Shown: piece by piece, positions 1 to 14,180 of the stretch
Numbering within the stretch: position 1 is the stretch's first letter
Layout: every line of letters begins with the position of its first letter
Source: Pachypanchax playfairii
Taxonomy: Eukaryota > Chordata > Actinopteri > Cyprinodontiformes > Aplocheilidae
Direction: 5' to 3'
Assembly: GCA_006937955.1 (NCBI GenBank)
Contig: SSNP01000251.1
Span: 381,301-445,300 of the forward strand
Length of the DNA: 64,000 bases
Position numbers and translations under genes: made by a program
Notes under the pieces: generated by a model
Database searches by the model: none
What the model saw: the letters and a program-made list of their open reading frames with translations, nothing else
What the model was told of the DNA's origin: nothing

Positions 1-339
1 TTAGAGGTTTACACCCACACCATCAGTTAAACGCACAGTACGAAGATGTGGTAACACAGGTAGGTGCTGTTTTGGAGTTTATTTTTGCATATTGGCTACT
101 TAGATTTACAGGATGGACAAATAAGTCATCTGATTGTAATATAACAATAAAATATGGAACCTTTTTTTACACAAACTAAAATAAAACCCAAGTTTCTATC
201 ATGAATTTTAATGATCTATGTCCCTTTTTTTCATTCATTAGATAATGATACCTTTTACATCAGAGAGATGTTCCCAGGAAATGATGGAGGGCTGTCTGAG
301 ACTGGCGAGGAAGAAGACTTCTACTTCTCAGACGACTAA
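1..339 (+). CDS. 3' end of an unrecognised gene (partial)
   Basis: The last coding exon appears to be 242-339: a TTAG acceptor ends at 241, two bases complete a split codon, then 31 codons run to TAA at 337-339. The protein tail is acidic and ends EEEDFYFSDD. An upstream open frame at 3-63 (ending QYEDVVTQ before a GTAGGT donor-like site at 60) may be the preceding exon. The best donor at 60 does not give the right phase, whereas a weaker GT at 64 does, so this join is uncertain. A poly(A) signal AATAAA at 631-636 fits its 3' end. I do not recognise the family; the gene runs off the left edge. Confidence 0.5.
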
Positions 340-630
340 TTGGAATCAGCTGAAATTTCTTTTTCTTTTTTAATTAAATTAGTAGATTAAATTCTAATCA
401 GAAGAACAGATTGAAGATGTAACTACCTGTTTTTAACGCATCAAATTCACTGAATAATAACATTTTTAGATTCTTCTTCTTTTTTTTTTTGGTACGATAA
501 AGTTGCAAGAAGTGTAAAAAATAAAAGAACATAACTGGTGATATAATGTTGCCGAGTACTTCCAATAGCCACTTTGTAAATACTTTTAGTTTTAAGTGCT
601 TTCTCTAGAAAGCAGTTGCATGATCTTTTC

Positions 631-636
631 AATAAA
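631..636 (+). terminator. Poly(A) signal of the upstream gene
   Basis: AATAAA lies about 290 bases after the stop codon at 337-339. It is the first canonical + strand signal downstream and precedes the tpp1 promoter. Confidence 0.45.
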
Positions 637-1105
637 ATCAATTTTTATAGTTGATTATGACCTGTTTATGTGCACTTAAACAAACAAAAAGGATTTAATA
701 GAACATGCAGTTATTATATTTCTGTATTCTGGTCCAGTGTCTCTGCAAGGGTGTTTAATAACAGTATTAAAACACAAAAAAGTACTAAACAATAGTAATA
801 AAAGTAGAGTTGAAAGATTGAAAACTACATTTCTTTTATGCAGGTACTCTTTAAGCTTCACCTGGCCAAAAGTAAAAGATAAATTGACCTTTACTATACA
901 TGGAATAATACTATAAATTGGAAAAACAAGTTAGGATCTTATATAAAGACATTTTTGATAACTGGACGTATTTCCCACTACCCTTTCATTTAGCCTAAAG
1001 TTTCCATAATCAATATAAATCTAAGTATTCAACAAATTACATTTAAAAGACGCCGGAAAGCACTAAAAAGATTCACATTTCTGAAAAAACCTACAGCGTT
1101 AGGGA

Positions 1106-1128
1106 TCACGTGAACGCATCTCACGTGA
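1106..1128. promoter_or_regulatory. Two CLEAR-type E-boxes in the tpp1 promoter
   Basis: The palindrome TCACGTGA occurs at 1106-1113 and again at 1121-1128, 75 to 97 bases before the tpp1 start codon. TCACGTGA is the core of the CLEAR element bound by TFEB/TFE3/MITF, which control lysosomal genes. TPP1 is a lysosomal hydrolase, so the match of site and gene product is meaningful. Binding is inferred. Confidence 0.7.
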
Positions 1129-1202
1129 TTCCTGACCGAACTGTAAAGACGGTTTCCCCGTAGAGAAGCAGACTGTAAACACAAGCCACTACCAAGGACA
1201 AG

Positions 1203-4200
1203 ATGAACACACTGTGAGTACTTAAAATAGGCACCGAACTATTAGGTTTTTAAAAGTAAAGACGATAAAATAAAATGAATATCTTTTAACGTGAATGACG
1301 TGGTGGGACGTGCTTTTGTTTATGATTTGCGATGACCTCCATAGACAACCGCTGCTAATGTTGCAAGTTAAAGTGTTAGTTTGAAGCTCCGTCCATTTCC
1401 GAGCTGCCAGAAGTTACATATGTTTTTAAAAACGTGTGTTTTTTGTTTGACCTCTGTGATTTACTCACATTAAGCTGACAGCAAAGAGAACTGCAGATTT
1501 TCTGATATAACCAGGGAGATTTGGATTTGTTTTGGTCAAACTTCCGGGTGTGTTTACGCTGACATTTTGGTGTTGGATTTTAAAGCTATGATAATATGTT
1601 TTTGTTTTTCTCAACAACAGATTACCCTTCTCCATCACCTTGTTATTCAGCTCATTGGTCTGGAGCGGATATATTGAATATGACCAGGATGTCTTGTAAG
1701 AAACTTTAAAAAGCTTTTTTATGTTTAATAACTGGAGATTGAGAAACTTTGCTTCTTGTTTGTGTGAAGATTTATTTTCTATTTAATCATTTTAAAATGT
1801 ATTTATTTATTATCTGATAAAGTAGAGTAAGGAAATCTGCTAAGAGTCTAAATTTTAAATTAAAATTATTTAATGTTGCTAATTTTGGAGTTTTAAATCA
1901 TCTTCTAACCCCATACACAACACAAGTGAATGACCCACATATTTGCAGGTAGTTTTAAAATAAATATTATTTTTGTATTTGTAATGGGTTATTTTTCCTC
2001 AGGATACCAGAAGACTGGAGCAACGTCGGTCGAGTCGATCCTTCAGAGAAGCTGGAGCTGACCTTTGCCCTGAAGCAGCAGAACCTTCGCCAGCTGGAGG
2101 AAACATTCAGAAGGGTGTCGGACCCGGACTCAGCTCAGTATGGTAGAGCTTTGACTAGATCCAAGCAGAAAACACCTGTTAACGTGCTACAAACGTGACA
2201 GAGTTTATTCTCCACAGGTAAACATCTCAGTTTGGAGGAAGTAGCTTCACTTGTTCGTCCCTCTGAACTCACACAGATAGTGGTGCATCGCTGGCTTCAG
2301 AGTCATGGGATTTCAGACTGCCTTACTGTTCACACACAGGACTTTTTACAGTGCACCATGACTACAGAGTAAGCACATCTTTTTTTGGTAACATTTGTCC
2401 TGATTACTCAGCTCACTTGCAGCTGAAAGCAGATCGGCCCTTCGTAACTTTTTCTGCTTGAGTTTTGTAAAGCTTGTAAAAAGCAGAAGCTGTGATTGTA
2501 ACTCGTGAGATAGTTCCTGTTTCTGTGGTTTAAAAAAATCAACCAAGTCTGAGTTCTTGTTTAAAAAAAAGGAAAGTGTTTAAGTTTTTGTATTTTATAT
2601 AAAGGGGTGCAGAGAAGCTTCTTCCTGGAAGTAGGTTCCATCGTTACATCAGAGATGGTCAGTCCATAGTGAGATCCTCAGCTCCGTATTTTGTTCATGA
2701 TGATGTTCACAAGCACCTTGACTTTGGTGAGCTTCAGTACTTTACCAGGAAAATGTTTTATATCAGTGCTTGTTGTGCATTTCTGTAAAAAAAATAACAG
2801 TTCCAACCGTTTGTTCTGTCCTCAGTCGGAGGTCTTCACCGTCTTCCACCTAAAAAGAAGGACGTCAGCAGGAAGCAGCCGAAGTCTAAAGCAAGACTAC
2901 ACCTCGGAGTGACTCCCGCCGTCCTGAGGGCTCGCTATAATCTGACTGCAGCTGATGTGGGATCTGTTCAGAACAATAGTCAAGCTGTAGCTCAAGTATG
3001 ATCCACACTGAGGATTGATGTTTGATCGTCGTCTCCATGGTAACTCTGTGCTTTTCCACTCGATTGTTTTTGTTCTTGTAGTTTTTGGAGCAGTATTATC
3101 ACCCCGCCGACTTGGCCGAGTTCATGAACTTGTTTGGTCAAACCTTCAAGCATCTGTCTGTGGTGGATCGAGTTGTAGGCACCCAGGGAGGAGGAAAAGC
3201 TGGTCTGGAGGCCAGTCTGGATGTGGAGTACATCATGAGTACTGGAGCAAATGTCTCCACGTGGGTCTTCACTAACCCAGGTCTGAGGGAACCAGACTCT
3301 ATGTTCCAAACAAACATCCCCATGTGTTTAAATACTCCTTCTTCTATTTGTCTTCAGGTCGTCACGAGTCCCAGGAACCCTTCCTCCAGTGGATGGTCCT
3401 GCTCAGCAACATGTCCGACCTGCCCTGGGTCCACACCATCAGCTACGGAGACGACGAGGACAGTCTGTCCTCTGCGTACATGATGCGTGTAAACACAGAG
3501 TTCATGAAGGCTGGAGTCCGGGGGATTTCTCTGCTCTTCGCCTCTGGTCAGTAACTGCACACAGACATGGAGGAACATCTGTAACAGAATGCTTCAGTCT
3601 TTAACTTTTGATAATTATATTGTTTGTTTTTTACAGTCACGAGACAGCTTATTTATGTAACACGTGATAAATGTTACATGACTTCCTGTTCCTTAAAAGA
3701 AATGATTCAGTGGTTCTGACCACAGATGGAATGTTGAGCGAGGAAGATCAACCTTTCCTTTCTGTAAATGATGTCTGTGATGTGTGAAGCATGACTGTCC
3801 CAGATTATTGTCTACTAAAAACAAAAAAAAAGACCCTGTTAACCTTTAACTCGTAACTTTATCTGTAGAGAGCAACAATACAAAAAGGGCGTTCAAACCT
3901 CTGTGAGGTATGCAGCATTCTTAATCTACCTGATCTCGTGTCATGTTCAGGTGACAGCGGCGCCGGCTGCAGGCATATTGGTAAAGATAAGAACACCTTC
4001 AGGCCCAGTTTTCCTGCCTCAAGGTAAACAGATATCTGAAACTGTTAAATATGTAACCTGTATGAAGTTTGGTGGAATATAACATGTCTACATGTCTCTT
4101 CTCTGCAGCCCTTATGTGACCACGGTTGGAGGAACATCATTCAAGAACCCATTTAAAGTCTCATATGAAGTTACAGATTATATCAGCGGAGGAGGTTTTA

Positions 4201-4934
4201 GCAACATTTTTAAGATGCCGGACTATCAGGTACGTAAAAAAAAAAAAACATGCATTCTGTAATGATCCTGTTTTCGCTGACAGATCATTTTAGCACATGA
4301 AATGTAGCTCATATTAGTATTTCTGTTACCTTAGGTCAGTGCTGTCGATGGGTACCTGAAGACCGTTGCTGCAGCTCTTCCTCCGAAGTCTTACTTTAAC
4401 ACCAGCGGCCGGGCGTATCCAGACATGGCCGCCCTGTCCGATAATTACTGGGTGGTCACCAACAGAGTGCCTGTCCCCTGGGTGTCCGGGACATCGGTAA
4501 AATAAGACTCGTTGAGTTTAATTCTGATTTAAAACCTTTGTAAATAGTTTGTGAACTCTTTTTATTCTTCCAGGCATCGACCCCCGTGGTTGGAGGGATG
4601 CTTTCTCTCATCAATGGTCAGCGGTTCTTGAAGGGTCTTCCTGCTCTGGGCTTTCTCAACCCCCGCCTCTACAAACTTAAAGGACAGGGTCTGTTTGATG
4701 TAAGTTATAAACAGTTAACAGGTAGATAAACTTTAAAAGGAAAGTATATTTCAACTCTGTAACAACCTGTTTGTGCTGCCTTTCATTCTTCAGGTGACTG
4801 AAGGTTGTCACCTGGGCTGTCTGGATGAACAGGTTCAGGGGAACGGTTTCTGTGCTGCACCATCGTGGGACCCGGTCACAGGCTGGGGGACACCAGACTA
4901 CCCCGCATTCCTGGCTGCACTCCTTAAAGAGTGA
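1203..4934 (+). CDS. tpp1: Tripeptidyl peptidase 1 (lysosomal sedolisin)
   Basis: Coding exons: 1203-1213, 1621-1695, 2003-2142, 2218-2368, 2605-2726, 2826-2995, 3082-3280, 3358-3546, 3951-4023, 4109-4229, 4335-4496, 4574-4699 and 4794-4934. They sum to 1680 bases and 559 residues; human TPP1 has 563. All phases agree. The protein removes tripeptides from N-termini in the lysosome and is made as a secreted-type proenzyme. A hydrophobic signal peptide follows the first four residues, then a propeptide (exons 3-6), then the sedolisin domain. Catalytic residues are visible: Glu266 and Asp270 in EASLDVEYI, and the Ser in SGTS at about 471. DSGAGC and GGGFS are family motifs. The N-terminus is split by an intron after only 11 coding bases. 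Human loss of this enzyme causes CLN2 disease. The gene converges on yy1. The identification is secure. Confidence 0.97.
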
Positions 4935-5733
4935 ACGGAAACGCTGCGTCTGCTCTGAGAGCGGATCTAAACTCTTCATCAGGTTCTTGATGCCAAAAGG
5001 CGGGACGGTGGTATTGCTGCTTTAATCCTGATTAACACTCGACGTTTAAATAATTTTAATTCTAATCATTTTCATCCCTTTAATGATCTCTGTAATTGAT
5101 CTCCTAAGAAATGACCTTTGAAGGCTTAAAACTGTTGAAATTTTTGTATCTTCAGGTGTGTCGTGCAGTTGACCAGTTGACGTTTCAGTTCTTTGTATTT
5201 TTACTGAGTCTTCGATTCATATCTACAAAAAATGTATTTTTTTTATGCGAGTCCTTTTAAAATGAGATGTTTAGAATTCCAGAAATGGGGAAAAAAATGC
5301 AAAACACTTTGGTCTCTATGCAAAACCTAAAGAAGTTTTAAAGAGAAAGTACTGAAATTAAATCCTCCAGTGACGTTTGAGATGTTTCACTTGATCATTT
5401 ATCATACAAATAGAGTGGATACAGTTAAAACATCTGATCGAGGTCATTTGGGTTAATTAAAGAAAATAAAAGTGTTGAGAGATTTTTTTAACCTTCTCAG
5501 CAGGAATGAATTTAGATCAACTTCTGTTTAAACATCATGCTTGTCCAATGCTGTTTCTAGATTCTGTGGTTTCAATATTACACATATTTCTTTTTGTCAT
5601 GAACAAACTAGAAAAAATGCACCAGAATCGTACGATTTAAATTACTGAAAGATTTTGTTGCTCCTTTGCGAAGTCACGAGTTGGATGTGTGTTGACGTGA
5701 GAGCGGCTGCCTGTTCTGTTTGTCTGTCAATAC

Positions 5734-5739
5734 AATAAA
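5734..5739 (+). terminator. Probable tpp1 poly(A) signal
   Basis: AATAAA about 800 bases after the tpp1 stop, preceded by a T/G-rich stretch. Further copies occur near 6057 and 6117. I prefer this one because it is the first canonical signal, but choice is not proven. Confidence 0.5.
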
Positions 5740-6148
5740 AATACTTGAAGACATGAAAATGACGAGTACTGTGTTCATAAAAATACTTCAATGGAAAAGA
5801 TCAGACAAGATCTAGTTTAAAATTTAGGATTGTTAAATTATTAGTAAGTTAAATGTTAACGTCGGTTTAGCTGGACAGGAAACCAATGAACTGAAACCTA
5901 ATTTCAATTGCTAATTCAAACATGCCCTCGGGTAACCAGTCCGCACTTCCTGTATCATATAACAAAAAAAAACCACAACTCTAAATATTGTGCGACATAC
6001 TAACTCGAAAAGTGTCACCTTGTACCTGCAGACAAAAAACTAAACAGGGGTTTTAAGTAAATAAAGAAGTGCTGATCTCTGTCCTTCCACCCTTTTTTAT
6101 CTAAAGTATACATTTAAATAAAGAACCTGGATGTTGTGCTAACCTGAG

Positions 6149-6154
6149 TTTATT
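6149..6154 (-). terminator. Probable yy1 poly(A) signal
   Basis: TTTATT on the + strand is AATAAA for yy1, about 630 bases after its stop. It is the first canonical signal; an ATTAAA variant lies near 6306. Confidence 0.45.
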
Positions 6155-6430
6155 AGTCACTATTTGGAGCAGCAGCTCCAAAATTCATCTCCTAATGTCA
6201 CTACTTACAATAAAAGGATCGAACAGTTACATAAAATCATATTTTCACAGAAGTTGCACACGTGAGGAGACAAGTCACACATATCTGTGGTGTGATGGGG
6301 AAACATTTTAATCATTATACTAATGCAAAGGGAAAAAATGATCACACGGCTATTATCTACATGAATCTGAAATTGTGTTGCTGAAAAGGAAAAATATGCA
6401 AATGACACAAAATCTCGTCAAAAAGAGTCA

Positions 6431-6456
6431 TATATATATATATATATATATATATA
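6431..6456. repeat. (TA)n microsatellite in yy1 3'UTR
   Basis: About 13 uninterrupted TA units lie inside the inferred yy1 3'UTR. Confidence 0.9.
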
Positions 6457-6785
6457 GAGGAGGAAAAATGAAACAAACTTTGATTCTTCCAGGAAGACCT
6501 ACAAAACAATCAATACATACATGACAACAAAGCTTATATTAAACAGTGTACAATATGCACACTTTGGGAAAAGTTACAAAATTGGAAAGTTGTTGCTGAG
6601 GATCTACGCAAATTTGACAAATATTGCAAAACACTTTTAAATGGTTGTGTTAAGGTATAAATAAGTTTTTTTTTTCAGGTGCAGGAACCATCAGATAAAT
6701 ATCTTCATGAGAAGAAACTGTAAAATATTGTGAAAGTCACAGCCCCAGTTCTTGTTTTTTTAGCCGGGTTCATTCATGAAGAATT

Positions 6786-9030
<2,245 letters not shown>

Positions 9031-10524
9031 GTTCAGTTTTGTTTTCCTTAAATCAATCTAAGTGCTGTTTTTAAACACTCTACTCGCAGCCTTCCTTCTT
9101 CCCGTCCAACAACAACTCTTCACAACGGAAATCTCGTTGCCACGGTGCTCCAGTTTTTAAGTCTCGCGTGATTTGGATCACAGCTACTGTTTGTGTGACT
9201 TGAGCCTGAAGGATTTCTTTTGTTGTCAGAGGTTAAAGAAATATAGAAATAAAGAAAATGGGGGTAAATCAATCTGAGATATGAGACAGATCCTGAGATA
9301 TTTATCACCTTTCAGTCTCAGTCTGGATAGTAATTAAATACTTTTATATTTTTCCAACTGTCTTTGGTATTTTTCACTAGGAACATGTTTTCATTAGAAC
9401 TGTGCCATTGGCCAGAGTGCCAAAAGATTAAGTTCCAAATATTTTGTTAGGTTTTTCTTCACGCACAGACACAACACGGGTACATCCCTTGAGTTCAAGA
9501 GTGTTTTTATTTAGCTATTGGCATAGAGTTAGAAACTATAGTTAAAAGTCAGTTTTAACACACACACAAGAAATGATAAATAATATGCCTCTGGACTAAG
9601 AAGACGTTAAATATCCATTTGTGATGACAATTAGATAATCTTATTTAATCTTCTTCCATCAGTCATTTATCATACAATGATATGTGTGCACACGTGATAA
9701 ATCTGAAGTGTTGCTTTTACTTTCTCAACAATCTAAAACTCAGACAGTAAATTTCACAATTAAAGCAGATCAAATCAAGGCCACCAACTGTAACAATGAG
9801 TCATGTTTTATTTAACCAACTAATAATTAAGCAACACTAAATACTGAACAGGTGCAGATATCAAGCTGCATTTTGTATTTGGAAAATCTGTCTGATAGTG
9901 TAAAGAACTTTGTAATTATGAAACAGGGGATGAAGAACACGGCAATCATTTCTCATGTTGTTCGTATTTAGAGTGGAATAACACGCACATTTAACCCGTG
10001 AAACAAATCACCCTGTGTCGTTTAACACTGATATAGGCTACCTCAGTGGAAAACACCCAAGGTTGAACACCTTGAGCAGGTGAAGTAAACCTTGCCCCTC
10101 CCCGATAAACCTGTGGGAGGGGTTTATAATCACACGCCTTTTGAGTTTGAGTTCGCTCCTTTTTTACTCACCGGCGTAGGAGCCGGAGTGAGGACGAAAA
10201 AATAAGAGTGGAAAGTTTGGTGATGCATTAAACAATGAAAGGTAAACCGTAACAAATTCAACAGGAGATTAATGTACTACTAGCTATATTTATTTTTAAG
10301 ATAAGTTTATGTAAATAGCGAAACTCCAAACAACTTTACTATGTTTGTATCACGAGGCGGGCGGACACGCCGTTTGGTATGACGCCGCCCCTCGCTGATG
10401 TAAATAAACGGAGCGGACCCAACAGCCTGCAACCTGTCGAAGTGGGTGTGCACCGATACTGCGAAGGTTTGATGACACATATAGTTCTCCGACAGTGCCT
10501 GTTCCATACTGCGAGAGGAGAACC
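9031..10524. other. Divergent yy1/degs2 intergenic region
   Basis: The left 100 bases should be yy1 5'UTR and promoter, GC-richer than the rest. The middle (about 9.3-10.0 kb) is AT-rich with no visible gene. The right part is the degs2 promoter/5'UTR, with a CCCCTCCC/GGGAGGGG pair at 10095-10122 and a hairpin at 10167-10192. Open frames around 10307-10588 on the minus strand overlap degs2 exon 1 and are not supported. Confidence 0.6.
10095..10192. promoter_or_regulatory. Two inverted repeats before degs2
   Basis: CCCCTCCC at 10095-10102 pairs with GGGAGGGG at 10115-10122. Both are also SP/KLF-type boxes, and GTTTATAA follows immediately. A second potential hairpin pairs CTCACCGGC (10167-10175) with GCCGG-AG-TGAG (10182-10192) around a six-base loop. 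They lie 330-430 bases before the degs2 start codon. Function is inferred only from position. Confidence 0.4.
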
Positions 10525-13500
10525 ATGGGGAAAACAGGTGGAAGAGTAGACTTTGAATGGGTCTACACAGACCAGCCGCACACGTCAAGAAGAAAAGAAA
10601 TTTTGGGTGAGTTTAAGGATGTCTAGTCCCATTTGATAATCTGCGATAACTTTTCCCAATTCACGTGCGCGAAAATTGAGGTTGGATAGTGGAACTTCTT
10701 ATACTTTAAAAAAACACAGCCGGTTAAACCTGTTTACAACCAGTTGTAGTGCAGTAGTACTAGTCAGTACAGTGGATGCATAAAAAATGTCATTCAAAAT
10801 AAATTCAATTTTCAGTTTTTTTAATCTTTCTTCAAGTTATAAACGAGATTTAACTACATTTAGAAATAATCGAAATTCTCAATAATATAAGATAAATATA
10901 TGAAGATTTTGAAGATAGATGACAAAATAAAAGTGAGTTTCACAGCAAATGTATTTATTTGATGTAGGCCTATGTATTGACTTTTAGGAGCTGTTTCTTT
11001 TGTCATTCATTTCATATTTCTTCCTGTCAACAAACACTCGGGCTGGAACAATATTTACTTTTGGTGACGTTTTGTTTAGAAAAAATAATCTTTTCTTAGA
11101 AAGAGGGAAGACAGAAAATCAGGAGCTAATCTATGTGACAGAATGATTAGATGTCCCAAGGTGGAATAAAAAAAAAAAAAATCTGTTTTCTGATCTGTTG
11201 GCAGATCATTTAGACTTTGATTTTTTTTATATTTTAAACCTGTCAGATTTGTATAAAAAACAGTCAAATTTCTGATTTTTCCACATATTTAAATTTCATA
11301 TTTAGAATAAAAAGTTTCAATTAACAGGGTGGAAACCTACTGATGTATATCTGATCCCAGCTTTGTTTCTTTGTTTTGTGGCTGCTCTGGTGTGAAAGCA
11401 GCATCTTGATGTGTTTTTTGACACCTCTGACCTGTTAATTATTAAAAGTGTTTTTTGTTTTGATTATTCTCAGTCTTCTCTGCAGGAGGAGGTCAAAGGA
11501 AGAATGTTCCTCATTGTGTCATGCAGGATATTTTGATAGGTGTTTGTTTTTTTAAGTGAGTGCTACATCATTGGACATGTTTGTTCATGGTGGACATTTA
11601 TTTTCAGGCCATAAACTTTACATAATCACAAACATTCAAGGGACAAAGTCAGATTTGTCACGACTCGGTGTCTTGTGATGTCACAAGATGTTGAATTTAC
11701 ATAATGGTTCAACATTTCTGCATTCAGAAGGTTTTTCTTTCTAAAAATACAACAAATAAATTTATTTGAAACATTAATCACTTTCCAGTTGAAATCCAAA
11801 TCTGAAAGCTTTTAAATTATCTCTCTAACAATTAGATAAATGAAAGGTTGTCTCTTTGACGTTGTGAAGTTGAAATCCAATAATGGTTGCATTGTATGTT
11901 TCACACAGAGCCATTAAGCAGTTTAAGCTGCTTTTATTATAAGGTCTTGGTTATTTAACTTTATGCCCTTTCGGTGAGCTCAGCCAGCACTTTTGAGATA
12001 TTAAAAAGTATAAAATGCAATAATCAAATTGAAGATATGGTTATATTATAAAGAACATAAAGGAAAAACACTGTGATTTGTTGAAATCTCATTTGCTGAA
12101 TTATTGACCTAAATTATGAGGCTACAGTAAAGCACCAGAGAATTTTTCTCTTGCTAAACATTAACCAAAAAAGGATGGTTTGGCTCATAAAAGACAGACA
12201 TTAAAGCTGCATAAAAGTCACTGAATGTGCACATTAGTGTGGTTCAACTTTCAGACTGACTCAGGCTGAATTTGCATTAAATGAAAAGCTGCAAACACAG
12301 TGACAGTCCTGATTTGCATGTGACTTCCTCACATCACGTATTGTCATCTTTCATCTATGCTGGGACACTTTCTTGTTTGTGACATTGAGTTTTTCTGGTG
12401 AACTTGTCATCTGATTTATTCATGCTACATTTCTACATTTCATAGTAATTTCTATAAGGTTTAGACAGTGTGTAACATCTCTGAACTTGTACGTCCTAAT
12501 GAGCGGATTATGTCACATGGACTCGTGAAGCAACCCAAACGGTTTCCCGGTGATTTTCTGCGTTTTGTTTTCAGCAGGAAAACAACACCTCTGCTAATTA
12601 AACTTGACTTTTGTAAGTGGGATTTTCCCATGAGAAGGGTGGAGACATTATAACATGTCCCACTGGGCTTTTAAATCTTTTGAAAAAGACACAAAATTAA
12701 TCCAGTTTAACAGCTGTTTCCACTGCTGTCACAACTATTATTATATCCAATTATTATTTTTGTTTGTTTACTTTATCACATTCTTTTCTTACATCCTCCA
12801 GACTTTCATAAAAAATGTCTAAATCTCTGGTATTGTCTTTCTCTTCTCAGCCAAATATCCAGAGATTAAGACCCTAATGGGTCCAGACCCCCAACTGAAG
12901 TGGGTAGTCTCCAGCATGGTCCTCACACAGTTCCTGGCCTGCTACCTAGTACACAACCTTTCTTGGAAGTGGGTCTTCTTCTGGGCGTATGCATTTGGAG
13001 GCTGCATTAATCACTCCCTGACTCTGGCCATTCATGATATCTCCCACAACGTGGCCTTTGGCAACAAGCTGGCAAAGTGGAACCGCTGGTTTGCCATATG
13101 GGCCAACCTTCCCATCGGGGTTCCTTACTCCGCCTCCTTCAAGAAGTACCACATCGACCACCATCGCTATCTGGGTGGTGACCAGCTGGATGTCGACATC
13201 CCTACAGACTTTGAAGGATGGTTCTTTTGCACCCCTGCGAGGAAGGTCCTCTGGCTCTTCCTCCAGCCCTTATTCTATGCATTACGGCCACTAGTGGTCA
13301 ATCCAAAACCAGTGGGTTTGCTGGAAATCCAGAATACAGTCGTTCAGGTCATAGCAGACGCTGTTATTTTCTATTTCTGGGGGATTAAGCCAGTTGTTTA
13401 CCTCATTGCTGGATCTATTTTGTGTATGGGGGTGCATCCCATTTCTGGACATTTCATAGCAGAGCATTATATGTTTATGAAGGGACATGAGACATATTCA

Positions 13501-14180
13501 TACTATGGACCCCTGAATTGGATCACCTTCAATGTTGGGTATCACATGGAGCACCACGACTTCCCCAGCATACCTGGCAGTAAACTACCTCAGGTGAGCC
13601 TGTGTTTTATTCATACATCATGACTAATATCTGAACAGATAAACTTTGGACCTGAGTCATTTTCCAAGGCTCGTGCTAGTTGACGTGTTTAAGGAACGAG
13701 GACAGTTAAGACGGAAGAGAAGATGAGCCTTTCTGGTCTGTCAGGGATTCAACGTAACGAGTACAGACAGTATCACTTCTTTCTCTTTTCACTCAGTGTT
13801 CATCACGTTATCTGACAACCTTATTTATGTGTCTATCTTGGTTGTTCAGATAAATTTCTAGGTATTTATGTACTGATTCACATGTAAATGCTGTTCAAAG
13901 TTTTAACAAGTCTGTATCTGTACTAGTCAAACAAGTTCATGATTAATATTTCTGAGTCCAGAACGATTTCTCTTACAGTTTATATATTTGTTGATTTTTT
14001 TTTTTATCTCAGCTCTTTGTGTTTTCTTGTCTGCAGGTCAAAAAGATTGCAGCAGAGTATTATGACTCCCTGCCCCAGCATTCCTCCTGGACCCGGGTAC
14101 TATGGGACTTCGTCTTTGATGACACCATCGGTCCATATGCGAGAATTAAACGGGAGTACAAGCTGAGCAAGCAGGAATAG
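10525..14180 (+). CDS. degs2: Sphingolipid delta-4 desaturase/C4-hydroxylase
   Basis: Exons 10525-10606, 12851-13593 and 14037-14180 give 969 bases and 322 residues, against 323 for the family. The enzyme acts in the ER membrane on dihydroceramide, making ceramide and, for DEGS2, phytoceramide. The three di-iron histidine boxes are present: HDISH at 89-93, HIDHH at 128-132 and HMEHHDFP near 259, the same positions as in human DEGS1. Hydrophobic segments at about 43-63, 66-90 and in the 180-220 region are membrane spans. Gly2 follows the start Met, as required for N-myristoylation described in this family. The large middle exon and three-exon layout are typical. I call it degs2 rather than degs1 mainly from its position between evl and yy1. 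Confidence 0.93.

Larger units (their letters stand above)
340..1202. other. Intergenic: 3'UTR of upstream gene, then tpp1 promoter
   Basis: AT-rich sequence with no supportable gene. The left part should be the 3'UTR of the upstream gene. The last 100 bases hold the twin TCACGTGA boxes of the tpp1 promoter. Short open frames on the minus strand here look like chance. Confidence 0.6.
4935..6785. other. Convergent 3'UTRs of tpp1 and yy1
   Basis: Non-coding interval between two genes transcribed toward each other. Left of about 5.76 kb is the likely tpp1 3'UTR; right of about 6.13 kb is the likely yy1 3'UTR, whose minus-strand AATAAA reads as TTTATT at 6149-6154. A (TA)n run sits at 6431-6456. 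I see no gene in it. Confidence 0.6.

Noticed and set aside
3015..3604. Overlapping open frames on both strands
   Set aside because: They overlap tpp1 exons 7 and 8 in other frames; the exon reading explains the sequence.
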